From assembly GCA_016178705.1 (NCBI GenBank), contig JACOST010000005.1:62001-126000 (forward strand): a stretch of 64,000 nucleotides of DNA, given 5' to 3'. Under the pieces are notes generated by a model, which saw only the letters and a list, made by a program, of their open reading frames with translations, made no database searches and was not told the origin of the DNA. Position 1 is the stretch's first letter; every line of letters begins with the position of its first letter. The position numbers and the translations under genes were made by a program. The DNA is from Deltaproteobacteria bacterium (GTDB taxonomy: Bacteria; Desulfobacterota; Binatia; HRBIN30; JACQVA1). Positions 52,267 to 61,563 of this stretch are shown here, one piece after another.

Positions 52267-53493
52267 TCACACCGCGGGTTCGCCGATCGGCACCTTCGCC
52301 TCCGCGGGTCGGTTGCGGATACGCGCGCCGGCGGAGGCGGTCACAAAGATCGCGATCCCCACGACGAGCGCCGCCACCACCCCGGCGAAGTACACAAACA
52401 CCGCGCTGAGGTCGCCGCCCGGTTTCGTCCAAGGCACCAGCCACATCGCCAGTGAACCCGCGCCGAATGTCAGCCCGCGCTGCAGACTAGACCCCATGAC
52501 GCGCCAACGCGGCGGCACAAAGCGGGCGAACAGCGTGGTTTCGATCGGCTGCATACCGAAGCTGATCAAGGCGAACGGCATCGCCGTGAGGACCAAGGCG
52601 ACGCCGGCAGTGCGACTCATCAACAACAACAGCGGGACACTGGCCGCGTGCAGCGCGAGAGACAGCATGCGCAACTCGTAGCGATCCGCCAGCCGGCTGC
52701 CGGCGTAGTGACCGACGACTCCGACTGCGTAGACCAGCGCAGTCACAGCTCCGAAGTACAGTAGCGACACTCGCTCGGCAAAATACGCCGGCGCGACCAA
52801 CGTAAAGCCGCGATAGCTGATACCGGCGAGCATGGCGCAGGCACACAGAATGGCGAACAGCAGACCCCGGTTGGGTAGGTTGTTCAGATCGAGCGCGCGG
52901 TCGAACTGAGTGACCCGCGGCGTCCGCGACTCATCGACATGCAGAAAACCCAGTGCGGCTGCCAATCCGCACACCACCAGCCCGGCAACTTGAAACGCGT
53001 GCCGGGTTCCGAACTGGTCCAGCAACACGATGGTGAGCAGCGGAGTCAGCGCAATCGCCAGATTGCCGACAAGGCTCTGCACGGCCAACGCTCGTCGCTG
53101 CGGCGCTGTGGTGTGCGCGATCAAACACAGCCCGGCGGGATAGCAGCAACTGGCCGACAGCCCGAGGCTTGCCAGGCACACGCTCAAGCCGCGCCCCGGC
53201 GCCGCTTCGGCGGCGGCCAACGCGGACACGCCGATTCCCGCCAGGCCGATTAGCAACACGCGGCGTGCGCCAACGCGATTGGCAATCACCGCCGCCGGCA
53301 GCGCGCCAAGCCCGAGAAGCAAGTACCCGAGAAAGCTCCAGCGCATTACCTCCGCCACCGGCAAGTGCATCTCCCGGGTCATCTGCACCGCCAGGATCGG
53401 AAACATCAGCTCGAAGAAGCGCGCGGTGAAGTGGCCGACTCCGGCTAGTAGTGCCGCGTTGCGCGTGTTGGCCTGTGAAGTGCGCGCCGCCAT
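52267..53493 (-). CDS. Major facilitator superfamily transporter
   Basis: A 408-residue protein from the ATG at 53493 (GTG at 53544 possible). Twelve hydrophobic segments are visible, with the loop 2-3 motif AVIANRVGARRVLLIGLAGI and a matching ADRYELRMLS in the second half. No substrate hint; the neighbouring phosphatase gene is coupled. The N-terminal half resembles sugar- and drug-type MFS members. Confidence 0.85.
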   Translation of the reverse strand: MAARTSQANTRNAALLAGVGHFTARFFELMFPILAVQMTREMHLPVAEVMRWSFLGYLLLGLGALPAAVIANRVGARRVLLIGLAGIGVSALAAAEAAPGRGLSVCLASLGLSASCCYPAGLCLIAHTTAPQRRALAVQSLVGNLAIALTPLLTIVLLDQFGTRHAFQVAGLVVCGLAAALGFLHVDESRTPRVTQFDRALDLNNLPNRGLLFAILCACAMLAGISYRGFTLVAPAYFAERVSLLYFGAVTALVYAVGVVGHYAGSRLADRYELRMLSLALHAASVPLLLLMSRTAGVALVLTAMPFALISFGMQPIETTLFARFVPPRWRVMGSSLQRGLTFGAGSLAMWLVPWTKPGGDLSAVFVYFAGVVAALVVGIAIFVTASAGARIRNRPAEAKVPIGEPAV

Positions 53494-53562
53494 CGTGTCA
53501 ACAGTATCGGACAGGTCCGGCACGAACAAGTATGATTTTCCCACGACGCAAAACGTGGAACT

Positions 53563-54825
53563 TCAGTTGAACTCGCTCGCGACCCCAAACATTTCGCGTG
53601 CGGCGGCCGCAGCCGACGCCGCAAACTCCGCCGGGACCAAAACGTACAAGCGCCACAATCCCGCGTAACGCGCCTCCAGCGCGGTGATCTCGGAACCGCC
53701 GCCGTCTGCTTCTTGATTGAGCGGCGCCAACCCGCTCGGACGTCGCACCAGCACGGCCGCTTCCTTCATGACCGTGAGCGCGGGACAGTAGATGATCAGC
53801 TCGTGCGCTTGGCAGCCGACCGCGCGCGCCAACGCAGCCTCGGCCGCCGCCCGAACCGGTGGCGACTCGTGATACTGGGCGACCAACCGCGCGCGATCGT
53901 CCTCACCGACGGTGCGTGCCGAAATGGCATAGCCGCGTTTGTAGAGCGCGCGCCGGCGCAGGCGCTCGATCAGGTTCTGAATACCGGCATCGGGCAGCCG
54001 CCCGAGCGCCTCGATCAGCGTCCAGTCGTTGTAGGTGAGCAGCGACGCGTCGGTGATCCCGAGCGGCAGCGCCAGTTCGACCGCCTTCGACACCATCGCT
54101 CCGGCCGCCACCTTGCTGTGGTGATAGTAGACACGCTCGGTCAGGAAGTAGCGCAGGCGCAACAGCGCGACGGTTTCGGAGCGCGCGTCGGGCCGCTCCA
54201 TGCCGTGCTTGGTCATGTTGATTGCGAGCTGGCCCTCGTCGACCGTGAAGTAGCGGAACACGCGATCGTCGTAGTCCTGATTGAGTCCGGCGAAGTACGC
54301 ATCCCGGCGCAAGTAGTCGAGCAAGTCGGCGTCGATCGTGCTCGCCACGATCTGTTGCGCCCAGCGTGGCACGTCCGGAGTCGATTGCGCGCCGAGCAGC
54401 GCCGCAATCGTGGCCTTGATGCCGAGTTGGCTGAGCTGATCGCCGAGCGCGCCGCCGAGCATGTGGGCCAAGCGCGCGCCTTTGTCGTGGCGCGGAAATA
54501 GGCGCCGTTCATCCTCCAGCGTGTGGCCGAACGGAACGTGCGTCACGTCGTGCAGCAGCGCCGCGCAACCGATCGCAGTCTCCAACTCGTCGTCGATCGT
54601 GGCGCCGTGATCGCGCAATGAAGCGATGATCCCGTGCGCCATCGCGCACGCGCCGAGCGAATGATCGAAGCGCGTGTGCACGCAGCCCGGATACACCAGG
54701 CTCGCGGTGCCGAGCTGCTTAATCCCGCGCAGCCGCTGCACGTCCGGCAGATCCAACACGCGGGCTTCGAGCGGCCGCAGGTTGATGTCGCCGTGGATGG
54801 GGTCGCGGATGACCATTGGGCGCAT
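53563..54825 (-). CDS. HD-domain phosphohydrolase (SAMHD1/dGTPase-like)
   Basis: A 420-residue protein from the ATG at 54825, with GAGG upstream. HD residues are all present: HTRFDHSLGACAMAHG, AALLHDVTHVPFGHTLED (HD), and ASTIDADLLDYLRRDAYFAG (late Asp). VIRDPIHGDINLRPLEARVL is the typical N-terminus of this group. It could hydrolyse dNTPs or another nucleotide. It is divergent from the FadR-like gene, sharing 82 bases of upstream DNA. Confidence 0.87.
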   Translation of the reverse strand: MRPMVIRDPIHGDINLRPLEARVLDLPDVQRLRGIKQLGTASLVYPGCVHTRFDHSLGACAMAHGIIASLRDHGATIDDELETAIGCAALLHDVTHVPFGHTLEDERRLFPRHDKGARLAHMLGGALGDQLSQLGIKATIAALLGAQSTPDVPRWAQQIVASTIDADLLDYLRRDAYFAGLNQDYDDRVFRYFTVDEGQLAINMTKHGMERPDARSETVALLRLRYFLTERVYYHHSKVAAGAMVSKAVELALPLGITDASLLTYNDWTLIEALGRLPDAGIQNLIERLRRRALYKRGYAISARTVGEDDRARLVAQYHESPPVRAAAEAALARAVGCQAHELIIYCPALTVMKEAAVLVRRPSGLAPLNQEADGGGSEITALEARYAGLWRLYVLVPAEFAASAAAAAREMFGVASEFN

Positions 54826-54868
54826 CTTAGCCTCGATCGAGTGGAAAGATGAATTGCGTGGGGGGTGA

Positions 54869-54896
54869 TTGACAATTGGTTGGACCATTGGATAAG
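54869..54896 (+). promoter_or_regulatory. Sigma-70-type promoter for the FadR-like gene
   Basis: TTGACA at 54869-54874 is followed, after a 16-base spacer, by GATAAG at 54891-54896 (4 of 6 to TATAAT). The start site would be near 54903, leaving about five bases before the ATG at 54908; no ribosome site is seen, so the mRNA may be leaderless. Confidence 0.5.
54876..54889. promoter_or_regulatory. FadR-type operator TGGTTGGACCA
   Basis: TGGT-TGG-ACCA (54877-54887) fits the FadR/GntR consensus TGGTNNNACCA. It lies exactly between the -35 and -10 elements, so binding would block transcription. It points to autoregulation of the GntR gene and the diiron gene behind it. Confidence 0.6.
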
Positions 54897-54907
54897 TAGA
54901 TCCCTCC

Positions 54908-55666
54908 ATGACGACCACGCGCAGCAAGGTCACCGCCTTTCGACCACCCCAGCGGCGGCGCATTCATCAAGATGTCGCCGAGCAGTTGCGCGATGCGATC
55001 CTCGATGGCCGCTTGCGCACGGGGCAGAAGTTGCCGCCCGAGCGCGAGTTGGCGGAAGAGTTTCGTGTCAACCGCACTTCAGTGCGCGAAGCCATCAAGG
55101 TGCTCGAAGGCCTCGGCCTCGTCAGCGTGCGCCAGGGCGACGGCGCCACGGTACAGCCGTTGATCGAAGGCTCACTCGATCTGCTGGCGCCGATGATCTT
55201 CCACGGCGGGCGCGTCAACCCCGATGTAGTTACCGAAATGGCCGAAGTGCTCATGCCACTGCTGTTCGAGATGGCGCGCCTCGCCATCGAGCGCCGCCGC
55301 GCAGCGCAACTCGACGACCTCCGCCGACTGCGCGACCTCATCGCCGACGAGGCGCGACGGCGCGAAGACCGGTTCGCCTCGGCGCGCGATGTGATCGTAT
55401 TGGTGTCCGACATGACCCGCAACCGCGTGTGGCAAATGCTGGGGCGCCGCCTGCGCGCCCTCCTCGCCTCCGAGCCGATGCGCGAAGCCCGCCAGCGTCT
55501 GCGCCGTGATCCCGGTCGCATCGTGCCGATCATCGATGCCTGCCTCGCCGCAATCGACGCCGGGCGGCCGCGCGAAGCCATCGCGGCGCTCCGGCGCATG
55601 ATCAGTTTCGTCAACGACACGGAGCTGCGCAGCAATGGTCGCCTGCGCATCGCCGCGCGTGTGTAA
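54908..55666 (+). CDS. FadR/GntR-family transcriptional regulator
   Basis: A 252-residue protein. The N-terminal winged helix (HQDVAEQLRDAILDGRLRTG then QKLPPERELAEEFRVNRTSV and REAIKVLEGLGLVSVRQGDG) is the GntR type; the C-terminal FCD-like helical domain has no clear metal-site histidines. The ATG is near 54908 with a very short leader. A TGGTNNNACCA palindrome overlaps its promoter. The adjacent diiron gene 28 bases downstream suggests it controls a lipid or aliphatic substrate pathway. An acyl-CoA ligand is possible but not shown. Confidence 0.85.
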   Translation: MTTTRSKVTAFRPPQRRRIHQDVAEQLRDAILDGRLRTGQKLPPERELAEEFRVNRTSVREAIKVLEGLGLVSVRQGDGATVQPLIEGSLDLLAPMIFHGGRVNPDVVTEMAEVLMPLLFEMARLAIERRRAAQLDDLRRLRDLIADEARRREDRFASARDVIVLVSDMTRNRVWQMLGRRLRALLASEPMREARQRLRRDPGRIVPIIDACLAAIDAGRPREAIAALRRMISFVNDTELRSNGRLRIAARV

Positions 55667-55693
55667 TTGATCGATACCAAAAGGGAGCAACCC

Positions 55694-56794
55694 ATGAGTG
55701 ACTTCGCCCTCCGCACGAGCACACAAGAGCCTGACCTCGATACGTCGATGAAGGTCATCTACCAGTGGAACTACGAGCCCGAGCTGGAGGAACTGCGCCG
55801 GCTCTACGTCAAGGGCGCCGAGGCGCAGTGGGTGGCCGAGCGCGATCTCGATTGGGAGCGGCCGATCGATCAGCAGAAATTCGCCACCACGCCGCTCGGT
55901 GCCGCGATCCCGGTCGAGCAGTGTTCGTACTGGAAATCACTGCCGGAGGAAAAGCAGTGGCAAGCCTCGCGCGCGGCCGCCGCCTTCCGGCTCAGCAATT
56001 TCTTGCACGGCGAACAGGGCGCACTGATGGTGGCCGCGCAGCTGGTCAATTGCGTGCCCCACACCGACGCCAAGTTTTACGCTGCAACCCAAACGATGGA
56101 CGAAGCACGGCACGTCGAAGTGTTTGCCAAGTACATCAAGAAGCTCGACGAGGTGCGCCCGATTGCGTCGGCACTGCGCACCATCCTCGACGCCACCCTG
56201 GAGACCGACAACTGGATGAAGAAGTTGGTCGGCATGCAAATCGTGGTCGAGGGACTCGCGCTGTACAGCTTCCGCGAGATGCGCAACCTCACCGAAGAGC
56301 CGCTGCTCAAGGACTTGCTCACCTACGTGGCGCGGGACGAGGCGCGCCATCACGCCTACGGCGTGCAGTACATCGAGCGCTGCGCGCCACTGCTGAGCGA
56401 ATCCGAACGCGGGGAGTTGGAAGACTTTGCCCTCGAGTGCGCCCGCAGCCTGATCGATCAGCGCAATCAACAGACGTTCCAAGCCGCGATCTTCGAGATC
56501 TGGATGGAGATCGGCATCGATCCGGTCGCGCTGATCACCTCGGTGCGCGAAGAACGCGAGCAACTCACCCAGGGGCTGGGCAGAGGCCGGCGACTCGGCC
56601 CAGTGCAGGGGTTCGTGATCCCGACGCTGCGTCGCTGCGGCCTGCTCAGCGAACGCGTTGCCGCGCGCTACCACGAATTCTTGCGCGAGAACCTGACCGG
56701 TAGCCTAGTCGGCGAGAACGTCGAAGAATTCCTCAAGCGCATCCCCGAGCTCCCCGAAGATACGGCGGCGTGGGTGCTCGGCGCGCTGCAATAG
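55694..56794 (+). CDS. Ferritin-like diiron protein (AurF / acyl-desaturase-like)
   Basis: A 366-residue protein from the ATG at 55694, with AAAAGGGAG upstream. Diiron ligands are visible: the Glu of LHGEQGALM, DEARHVEVF (ExxH), a glutamate in IVVEGLALYSF, and RDEARHHAYGV (ExxH). The layout resembles aliphatic and aromatic oxygenases of the ferritin-like superfamily and acyl-ACP desaturase-like proteins. It probably oxidises a hydrophobic substrate with O2. The GntR regulator gene 28 bases upstream and the FadR-type site suggest control by a fatty-acyl-like signal. Confidence 0.78.
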   Translation: MSDFALRTSTQEPDLDTSMKVIYQWNYEPELEELRRLYVKGAEAQWVAERDLDWERPIDQQKFATTPLGAAIPVEQCSYWKSLPEEKQWQASRAAAAFRLSNFLHGEQGALMVAAQLVNCVPHTDAKFYAATQTMDEARHVEVFAKYIKKLDEVRPIASALRTILDATLETDNWMKKLVGMQIVVEGLALYSFREMRNLTEEPLLKDLLTYVARDEARHHAYGVQYIERCAPLLSESERGELEDFALECARSLIDQRNQQTFQAAIFEIWMEIGIDPVALITSVREEREQLTQGLGRGRRLGPVQGFVIPTLRRCGLLSERVAARYHEFLRENLTGSLVGENVEEFLKRIPELPEDTAAWVLGALQ

Positions 56795-56820
56795 CCAGCG
56801 GACCGCCATCGGCACCGCGT

Positions 56821-57762
56821 TCACAAGGCACAGACTGCGTCAAAAGCGGCAGGAAGATCTCGCTTCGCGTCGAACCACCGGACCGTCGCATCGCCGCGGA
56901 ACCAGGTGAGTTGGCGCTTGGCCAACCGGCAGGTCGCGGTCGTCATCGCCGCGAGGGCGGCGTCGAGAGTTGAGTCGCCGGCCACCACCGCGCCGAGTTC
57001 GCGATAGCCGATGGTCTGCAGAATCGGCAGATCGCGCCCGTATCCGCGCGCCCACAAGCTGCGGATCTCGTCGAGCAATCCGCGTTCAGCCATCGCCCTA
57101 CAACGCACCACAAGACGCGTGCGCAGGTAGGCGCGGTCAAGCGAGAGGCCGACCACGGTCATCGGTACCACTTCCGCGCGAAACCCGTGCTCGGCGTGCC
57201 ACGCGCTCAGCGGTCGGCCAGTGAGTTGATGCACTTCGAGCGCGCGGATCAAGCGCACGCGATCGTGCGGGTGCAGTCGCGCCGCAATCACCACATCGAT
57301 CTCCGACAACCGGCGATGCAAGCTACCCGGTTCTGCGTCCTCCTCCGCCTCGAGCTGCGTCCGCAAGGCCACATCGCGCGGCGGCCCTGGCGCCAGGCCG
57401 TAGTGCAACGTCTTCACGTACAGCCCAGTGCCGCCGACCACCAGCACGCGCCGCCCACGCCGCTGAATGTCGGCGATCGCGGCGAGCGCCCGCTCGCGAT
57501 AGCGCGCGCAGTCAAATGATTCGTCCGGGTCCACCACGTCGAAAACGTGATGCGCTACCCGCGCACGTTCTGCGGTAGTTGGCTTGGCGGTGCCAATGTC
57601 GAGGTAGCGATAGACCTGGCGTGAGTCGGCGTTGACGATCTCGGCGCCGAGTCGCTCCGCCAATTCAAGCGCCAGCGCGCTCTTGCCGACGCCGGTCGGG
57701 CCGACGATGGCGACGACGGGGGATTGAGGTTCACACACGCTTGAACAACCGCTCCAGCTCAC
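56821..57762 (-). CDS. miaA: tRNA dimethylallyltransferase
   Basis: A 313-residue protein; the start is either the ATG at 57762 or the GTG at 57738, both overlapping the mutL 3' end. The P-loop is AIVGPTGVGKSALALELAER, followed by IVNADSRQVYRYLDIGTAKP, VVGGTGLYVKTLHYGLAPGP and RLIRALEVHQLTGRPLS, all MiaA motifs. TCRLAKRQLTWFRGD is the tRNA-binding C-terminal signature. It prenylates A37 of tRNAs reading UNN codons. mutL-miaA order is common in bacteria. Confidence 0.95.
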   Translation of the reverse strand: MSWSGCSSVCEPQSPVVAIVGPTGVGKSALALELAERLGAEIVNADSRQVYRYLDIGTAKPTTAERARVAHHVFDVVDPDESFDCARYRERALAAIADIQRRGRRVLVVGGTGLYVKTLHYGLAPGPPRDVALRTQLEAEEDAEPGSLHRRLSEIDVVIAARLHPHDRVRLIRALEVHQLTGRPLSAWHAEHGFRAEVVPMTVVGLSLDRAYLRTRLVVRCRAMAERGLLDEIRSLWARGYGRDLPILQTIGYRELGAVVAGDSTLDAALAAMTTATCRLAKRQLTWFRGDATVRWFDAKRDLPAAFDAVCAL

Positions 57763-59539
57763 CGCGCGTCAGGGTCACGTGCGTCGGGCGGCCGTGCGGG
57801 CAATTGCCAGAGTAGGGAATGGTGTCCATCGCCACCAGCAGCGCGCGGATCTGGTCGAAGCTGAGAGACTGCCCGACGCGGACGACGCTGTGACAAGCGA
57901 GCCGTGCAAGCACCGCTTCGGCGGCGTCGGTTAGGCGGCGCGAACCGCCGATCTCCACGCACTCGTCGATCACGTCGCGGACCAACGACGCCGGGTTGGC
58001 GTCGGCGAGCAGCGCGGGCACGGCGCGCACCGCGAAGCTTCCGCCACCGAACGGCTCGAGTTCGAAGCCGAGCGCGTGCAACTCATCGAGCCGGTCACTC
58101 AATAGCCCGGCTTCGCGCGGACCGAGATCGACGACTGCGGGCACGAGCAAACGTTGTTGCGGAATGCTGCCGGCGCCGTAGGCGCGCCGCAGGCGCTCGA
58201 ACGCCACGCGCTCGTGCGCCGCGTGTTGATCGATCAGCACCAGCGTGTCGTCGTGCTGGCACACCAGATAGCCCTCGAACACTTGGCCGAGGATGCGCAT
58301 GCCGCCGAAGAAGTCGCTGTCATCAGGCGCCGGCGGCGAGTCCGGCGCGATCGGCGGCGACGAAGGTGGTCGCAAGCGAATGATATCGAGGGGTGGGGCG
58401 GTCGCCGTACCCGCCGGCGCGCTCATCGCAGTCGCCATCGCGTGCAAGGCAATCGGCAACTGACGCGCGGTCGAGGTTGTTGATGAAGTCGGCGTCGTCA
58501 ACTCCGCCGGTGGCGGTCCTTGTTGGCGCAGCCGTTCTTGGACCGCGCGCGACAACAGCTCATGGACCGCGCCGCCGCGGCGGAAGCGCACTTCGTGCTT
58601 GGCCGGGTGGACGTTTACATCCACTTCGTCGGGGGGCAGCTCCAGATGCACGACCGCGGCGGGGTAGCGACCATGCATCAGCAACGTGCTGTAGCCGGCC
58701 ACCAACGCGTGACTCACCAACTTGTCGCGCACGTAGCGGCGGTTGACGAAGGTGTAAATCTGTCGCGCGGTTGGAAAACTCAGGTGCGAGCTGGTGAGCC
58801 AGCCGTGGACGCTGCCCACGGCCGTGTGCGCACTGAAGGCGAGCATCGCGCCAGCGCGCGGCCGACCGAAGACTTGCGCGATGCGCTCGGCGGGATCGCG
58901 GGTGGCCGGCAACTCGACGAGCCCGCGCGTGCCGTGGCGCGCCGTGAAGCCGACCTCGGGAAACGCCAAGGCGATGCGCGTCACCAGCTCGGTGACGTGA
59001 CCCACCTCAGTGGCCGGCGCCTTCAGAAACTTGCGACGTGCGGGCGTATTGCCGAACAGGTCCGCAACCTCGACGCGAGTGCCCGGCGCGCTGCCGGCTT
59101 CGCGCACCGCGAGAACGCTCCCGCCGCGAATCTCCACACAAGTGCCGGCGAGCTCGCGCGCCCGCCGTGTCGTCAAGGTCGTGTTCGACACGGCGGCGAT
59201 GCTGGCGAGTGCTTCCCCGCGAAACCCGAGCGTACGGATCTGAAACAGATCGTCGGCCGTGCTGACCTTGCTGGTGGCGTGGCGCGAGAACGCCGTCACC
59301 GCGTCGGCCGGCGACATCCCCTCGCCATCGTCGACGACCGCGATCAACGCGAGACCAGCATCTTCGATTGTCACGTCGATCTGGCGCGCGCCGGCATCGA
59401 TAGCGTTCTCGACCAATTCCTTCACCACCGCTGCCGGCCGCTCGATCACTTCGCCAGCGGCGATCTTGTTCGCGACTTCGGGTGACAACACCCGAACCCG
59501 TCCAGCTTCCGCTGTGTCGGTGCGTGCGATTGCTTCCAT
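57731..59539 (-). CDS. mutL: DNA mismatch repair protein MutL
   Basis: A 602-residue protein. The N-terminal GHKL ATPase has KIAAGEVIERPAAVVKELVE then NAIDAG, VDDGEGMSPAD, TLGFRGEALASIAAVS and a conserved lysine region. The C-terminal dimerisation domain (LGQVFEGYLVCQHDDTLVLI then DQHAAHERV, and CHSVVRVGQ) lies after a proline-rich linker at ~345-400. The endonuclease motif DQHA(X)2E(X)4E appears as DQHAAHERVAFERL, so MutL may have nicking activity, as in species without MutH. It overlaps miaA by 32 bases. Confidence 0.95.
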   Translation of the reverse strand: MEAIARTDTAEAGRVRVLSPEVANKIAAGEVIERPAAVVKELVENAIDAGARQIDVTIEDAGLALIAVVDDGEGMSPADAVTAFSRHATSKVSTADDLFQIRTLGFRGEALASIAAVSNTTLTTRRARELAGTCVEIRGGSVLAVREAGSAPGTRVEVADLFGNTPARRKFLKAPATEVGHVTELVTRIALAFPEVGFTARHGTRGLVELPATRDPAERIAQVFGRPRAGAMLAFSAHTAVGSVHGWLTSSHLSFPTARQIYTFVNRRYVRDKLVSHALVAGYSTLLMHGRYPAAVVHLELPPDEVDVNVHPAKHEVRFRRGGAVHELLSRAVQERLRQQGPPPAELTTPTSSTTSTARQLPIALHAMATAMSAPAGTATAPPLDIIRLRPPSSPPIAPDSPPAPDDSDFFGGMRILGQVFEGYLVCQHDDTLVLIDQHAAHERVAFERLRRAYGAGSIPQQRLLVPAVVDLGPREAGLLSDRLDELHALGFELEPFGGGSFAVRAVPALLADANPASLVRDVIDECVEIGGSRRLTDAAEAVLARLACHSVVRVGQSLSFDQIRALLVAMDTIPYSGNCPHGRPTHVTLTRGELERLFKRV

Positions 59540-59574
59540 CGCCTTAGCCGTCCCTACCCCGAGTGTCCCCGCCG

Positions 59575-61005
59575 CTACAACACGTACTCCGGCCGCTTGC
59601 GCGCCTCCCAGGCGTCGACTTCGGCGCGCTGCGCTTCGAACCCCTTACGTCCGGCGAGGCCATAGGTGAGTCGTTTGCTGCGCTCGACGCCGGGTTGATC
59701 GAGCGGGTTGATGCGGTGCAATCCGCCTGCAAACACGGTGGCGACCTCGAACAGGTAGAAGAGTTGTCCAAGCGTGAACGCATTGAGCTGCGGCAACGTG
59801 AGCGTCATCACCGGGCGTTGCTGTTGCACGAGCGCCAGCTCGGTCGCCCGTTGCTCCATGTTGAGCAGCGCCCCCATGCCGTTGCCGCCGAGATAGCCCA
59901 CGCCCTCGAGATCACTGTAGGCGGTTGGAATACTGATTTCGCGGCCGTGATCGTCGACGCGGATCAGGATCACCACCTTGTCGGGCGGACCTTCCATCAG
60001 CAGCTGCAGCAACGAGTGTTGATCGGTGGCGCCGCGCGCCGCCACCGGCGTCTGGCCGCAGCGGATGGGCTGGCCATCGACGGTCTCCGCTTTCCCCAGA
60101 CTCTCGCCCCACAGCTGCACGAACCAATCGGCGAAGCACGCCAGGCGATCGCTGTACGGCATCAGCACCACCACATTGCGGCCCCGCTTCGTTTCCGCGA
60201 GGTAGAGCAACGCGGCGAGCAAGTGTGCCGGGTTCTGCCAAAGCTCGACCGACTGCGTGCGGCTATCCATCCACGCCGCGCCGGCAAGCAACTCGTCGAC
60301 GCGCACGCCCGCGACTGCGGCGGGGAACAGACCGACCGGCGTGAGCACAGAGAAGCGTCCGCCGACGCCGGCGGGCACGATCAGATCGTGAAAGCCTTCA
60401 TCGTTGACGATCTGGCGCAAATGACCCGACTCGGCGTCGGTGGTGATGACGACGCGTTGCTTGTAGTCGATCGCGCCAAGTTCGCGCAGCAGGCGTTCGC
60501 GGATGACGAGAAACTGCGCCATGGTTTCCGCAGTCTCGCCGCCCTTGCTGACGACGTTGAAAACGGTGCGCCGCAGATCGAGCGAATCGATGAGGCCGCC
60601 GACGCTGACGGGATCGATGTTATCGACGACGACGACGCGCGGGCTGGGAGTGCCGACCGCTTCCACCAGGGTACGCGTGCCGAGCGCGGAGCCCCCGATA
60701 CCGAGCACCACCAGCGTGTCGAGGCCGTCGCGCACTTTGGCCGCGACCGTCTTGATTGCTTGAACCGACTCACGTTGCTGGGGCAAGTCGTAGAAGGGTA
60801 ATTCACTCGCCGCGCGGCGCGCCTGCAGCACGCGCGCAATCTCGGCGGCACGCGGCGCCAGCGCCTCGACCTCTTCCCGCAGCACGCCGGCGGGTAGTGC
60901 GCCCGCCTCCGGCTCGCGGTGGCCGATGGCCTCTGCCATCATGCCGTTCACGTCGAGCCGCACGCTCATCGCTTCGCGCGCCGCTCGGCGGCGATAGTCC
61001 GGCAT
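59575..61005 (-). CDS. pgi: Glucose-6-phosphate isomerase
   Basis: A 476-residue protein; the ATG at 61005 has AGGA seven bases upstream (60969 is possible). The two SIS domains show VVLGIGGSALGTRTLVEA and NVVSKGGETAETMAQFLVIR. GQTPVAARGATDQHSLLQLL carries the catalytic histidine region and EVATVFAGGLHRINPLDQPG the lysine-region context. It interconverts glucose-6-phosphate and fructose-6-phosphate. Its neighbours are mutL (36 bases downstream) and the heptose adenylyltransferase gene. Confidence 0.93.
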   Translation of the reverse strand: MPDYRRRAAREAMSVRLDVNGMMAEAIGHREPEAGALPAGVLREEVEALAPRAAEIARVLQARRAASELPFYDLPQQRESVQAIKTVAAKVRDGLDTLVVLGIGGSALGTRTLVEAVGTPSPRVVVVDNIDPVSVGGLIDSLDLRRTVFNVVSKGGETAETMAQFLVIRERLLRELGAIDYKQRVVITTDAESGHLRQIVNDEGFHDLIVPAGVGGRFSVLTPVGLFPAAVAGVRVDELLAGAAWMDSRTQSVELWQNPAHLLAALLYLAETKRGRNVVVLMPYSDRLACFADWFVQLWGESLGKAETVDGQPIRCGQTPVAARGATDQHSLLQLLMEGPPDKVVILIRVDDHGREISIPTAYSDLEGVGYLGGNGMGALLNMEQRATELALVQQQRPVMTLTLPQLNAFTLGQLFYLFEVATVFAGGLHRINPLDQPGVERSKRLTYGLAGRKGFEAQRAEVDAWEARKRPEYVL

Positions 61006-61060
61006 GCGAATTTCCTAACACAAGCGGATCGAAAGGGGAACGTGGAGGCAGTGACGCTAG

Positions 61061-61546
61061 TTACCCGTTCTGGCTCTGCGCAATCCGTTTCACCAGGGCG
61101 GTTGTGGAGTAGCCACGCGCAAACGACAATGAACGCACCATGCCGCCGCGCGCGCGCACCACGTCGGCACCGACGATCTGGTCGGGTGTCCAGTCGCCGC
61201 CCTTCACCAGCACGTCGGGTTGCACCATCTTGATCAACGCCAGCGGGGTGTCCTGCGCAAACACGGTCACGGCGTCAACCATCTCCAGCGCCGCGAGCAC
61301 TTCGGCGCGCGCCGCTTGCGCCACCAATGGACGACCGGGGGCTTTGTCGAGTCGGCGCACGGACGCGTCGCTGTTGAGGCCGACGACGAGCACATCGCCG
61401 AGCCGTTTGGCCGCGCGCAAGTAGCGGACGTGACCCGGATGGATCAGATCGAAGCATCCGTTGGTAAAGACCACGCGCTGTCCCGCGCGTCGCCAGGCCA
61501 TCACGCGGCGCTTGAGCGCGGGCCAAGTGAGAAGCTTGCGCGCCAT
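61061..61546 (-). CDS. D-glycero-beta-D-manno-heptose 1-phosphate adenylyltransferase (HldE C-domain, stand-alone)
   Basis: A 161-residue protein from the ATG at 61546 (a GTG at 61564 is an alternative). The nucleotidyltransferase motifs are [20 protein letters not shown] and [13 protein letters not shown], then [20 protein letters not shown]. In E. coli this is the C-terminal half of HldE; here it is a separate gene (RfaE2). It makes ADP-heptose for lipopolysaccharide inner core, confirming an LPS-type envelope. The SCP2-like gene is 17 bases upstream. Confidence 0.9.
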   Translation of the reverse strand: MARKLLTWPALKRRVMAWRRAGQRVVFTNGCFDLIHPGHVRYLRAAKRLGDVLVVGLNSDASVRRLDKAPGRPLVAQAARAEVLAALEMVDAVTVFAQDTPLALIKMVQPDVLVKGGDWTPDQIVGADVVRARGGMVRSLSFARGYSTTALVKRIAQSQNG

Positions 61547-61563
61547 GAGGGTCGACGGGTTGC

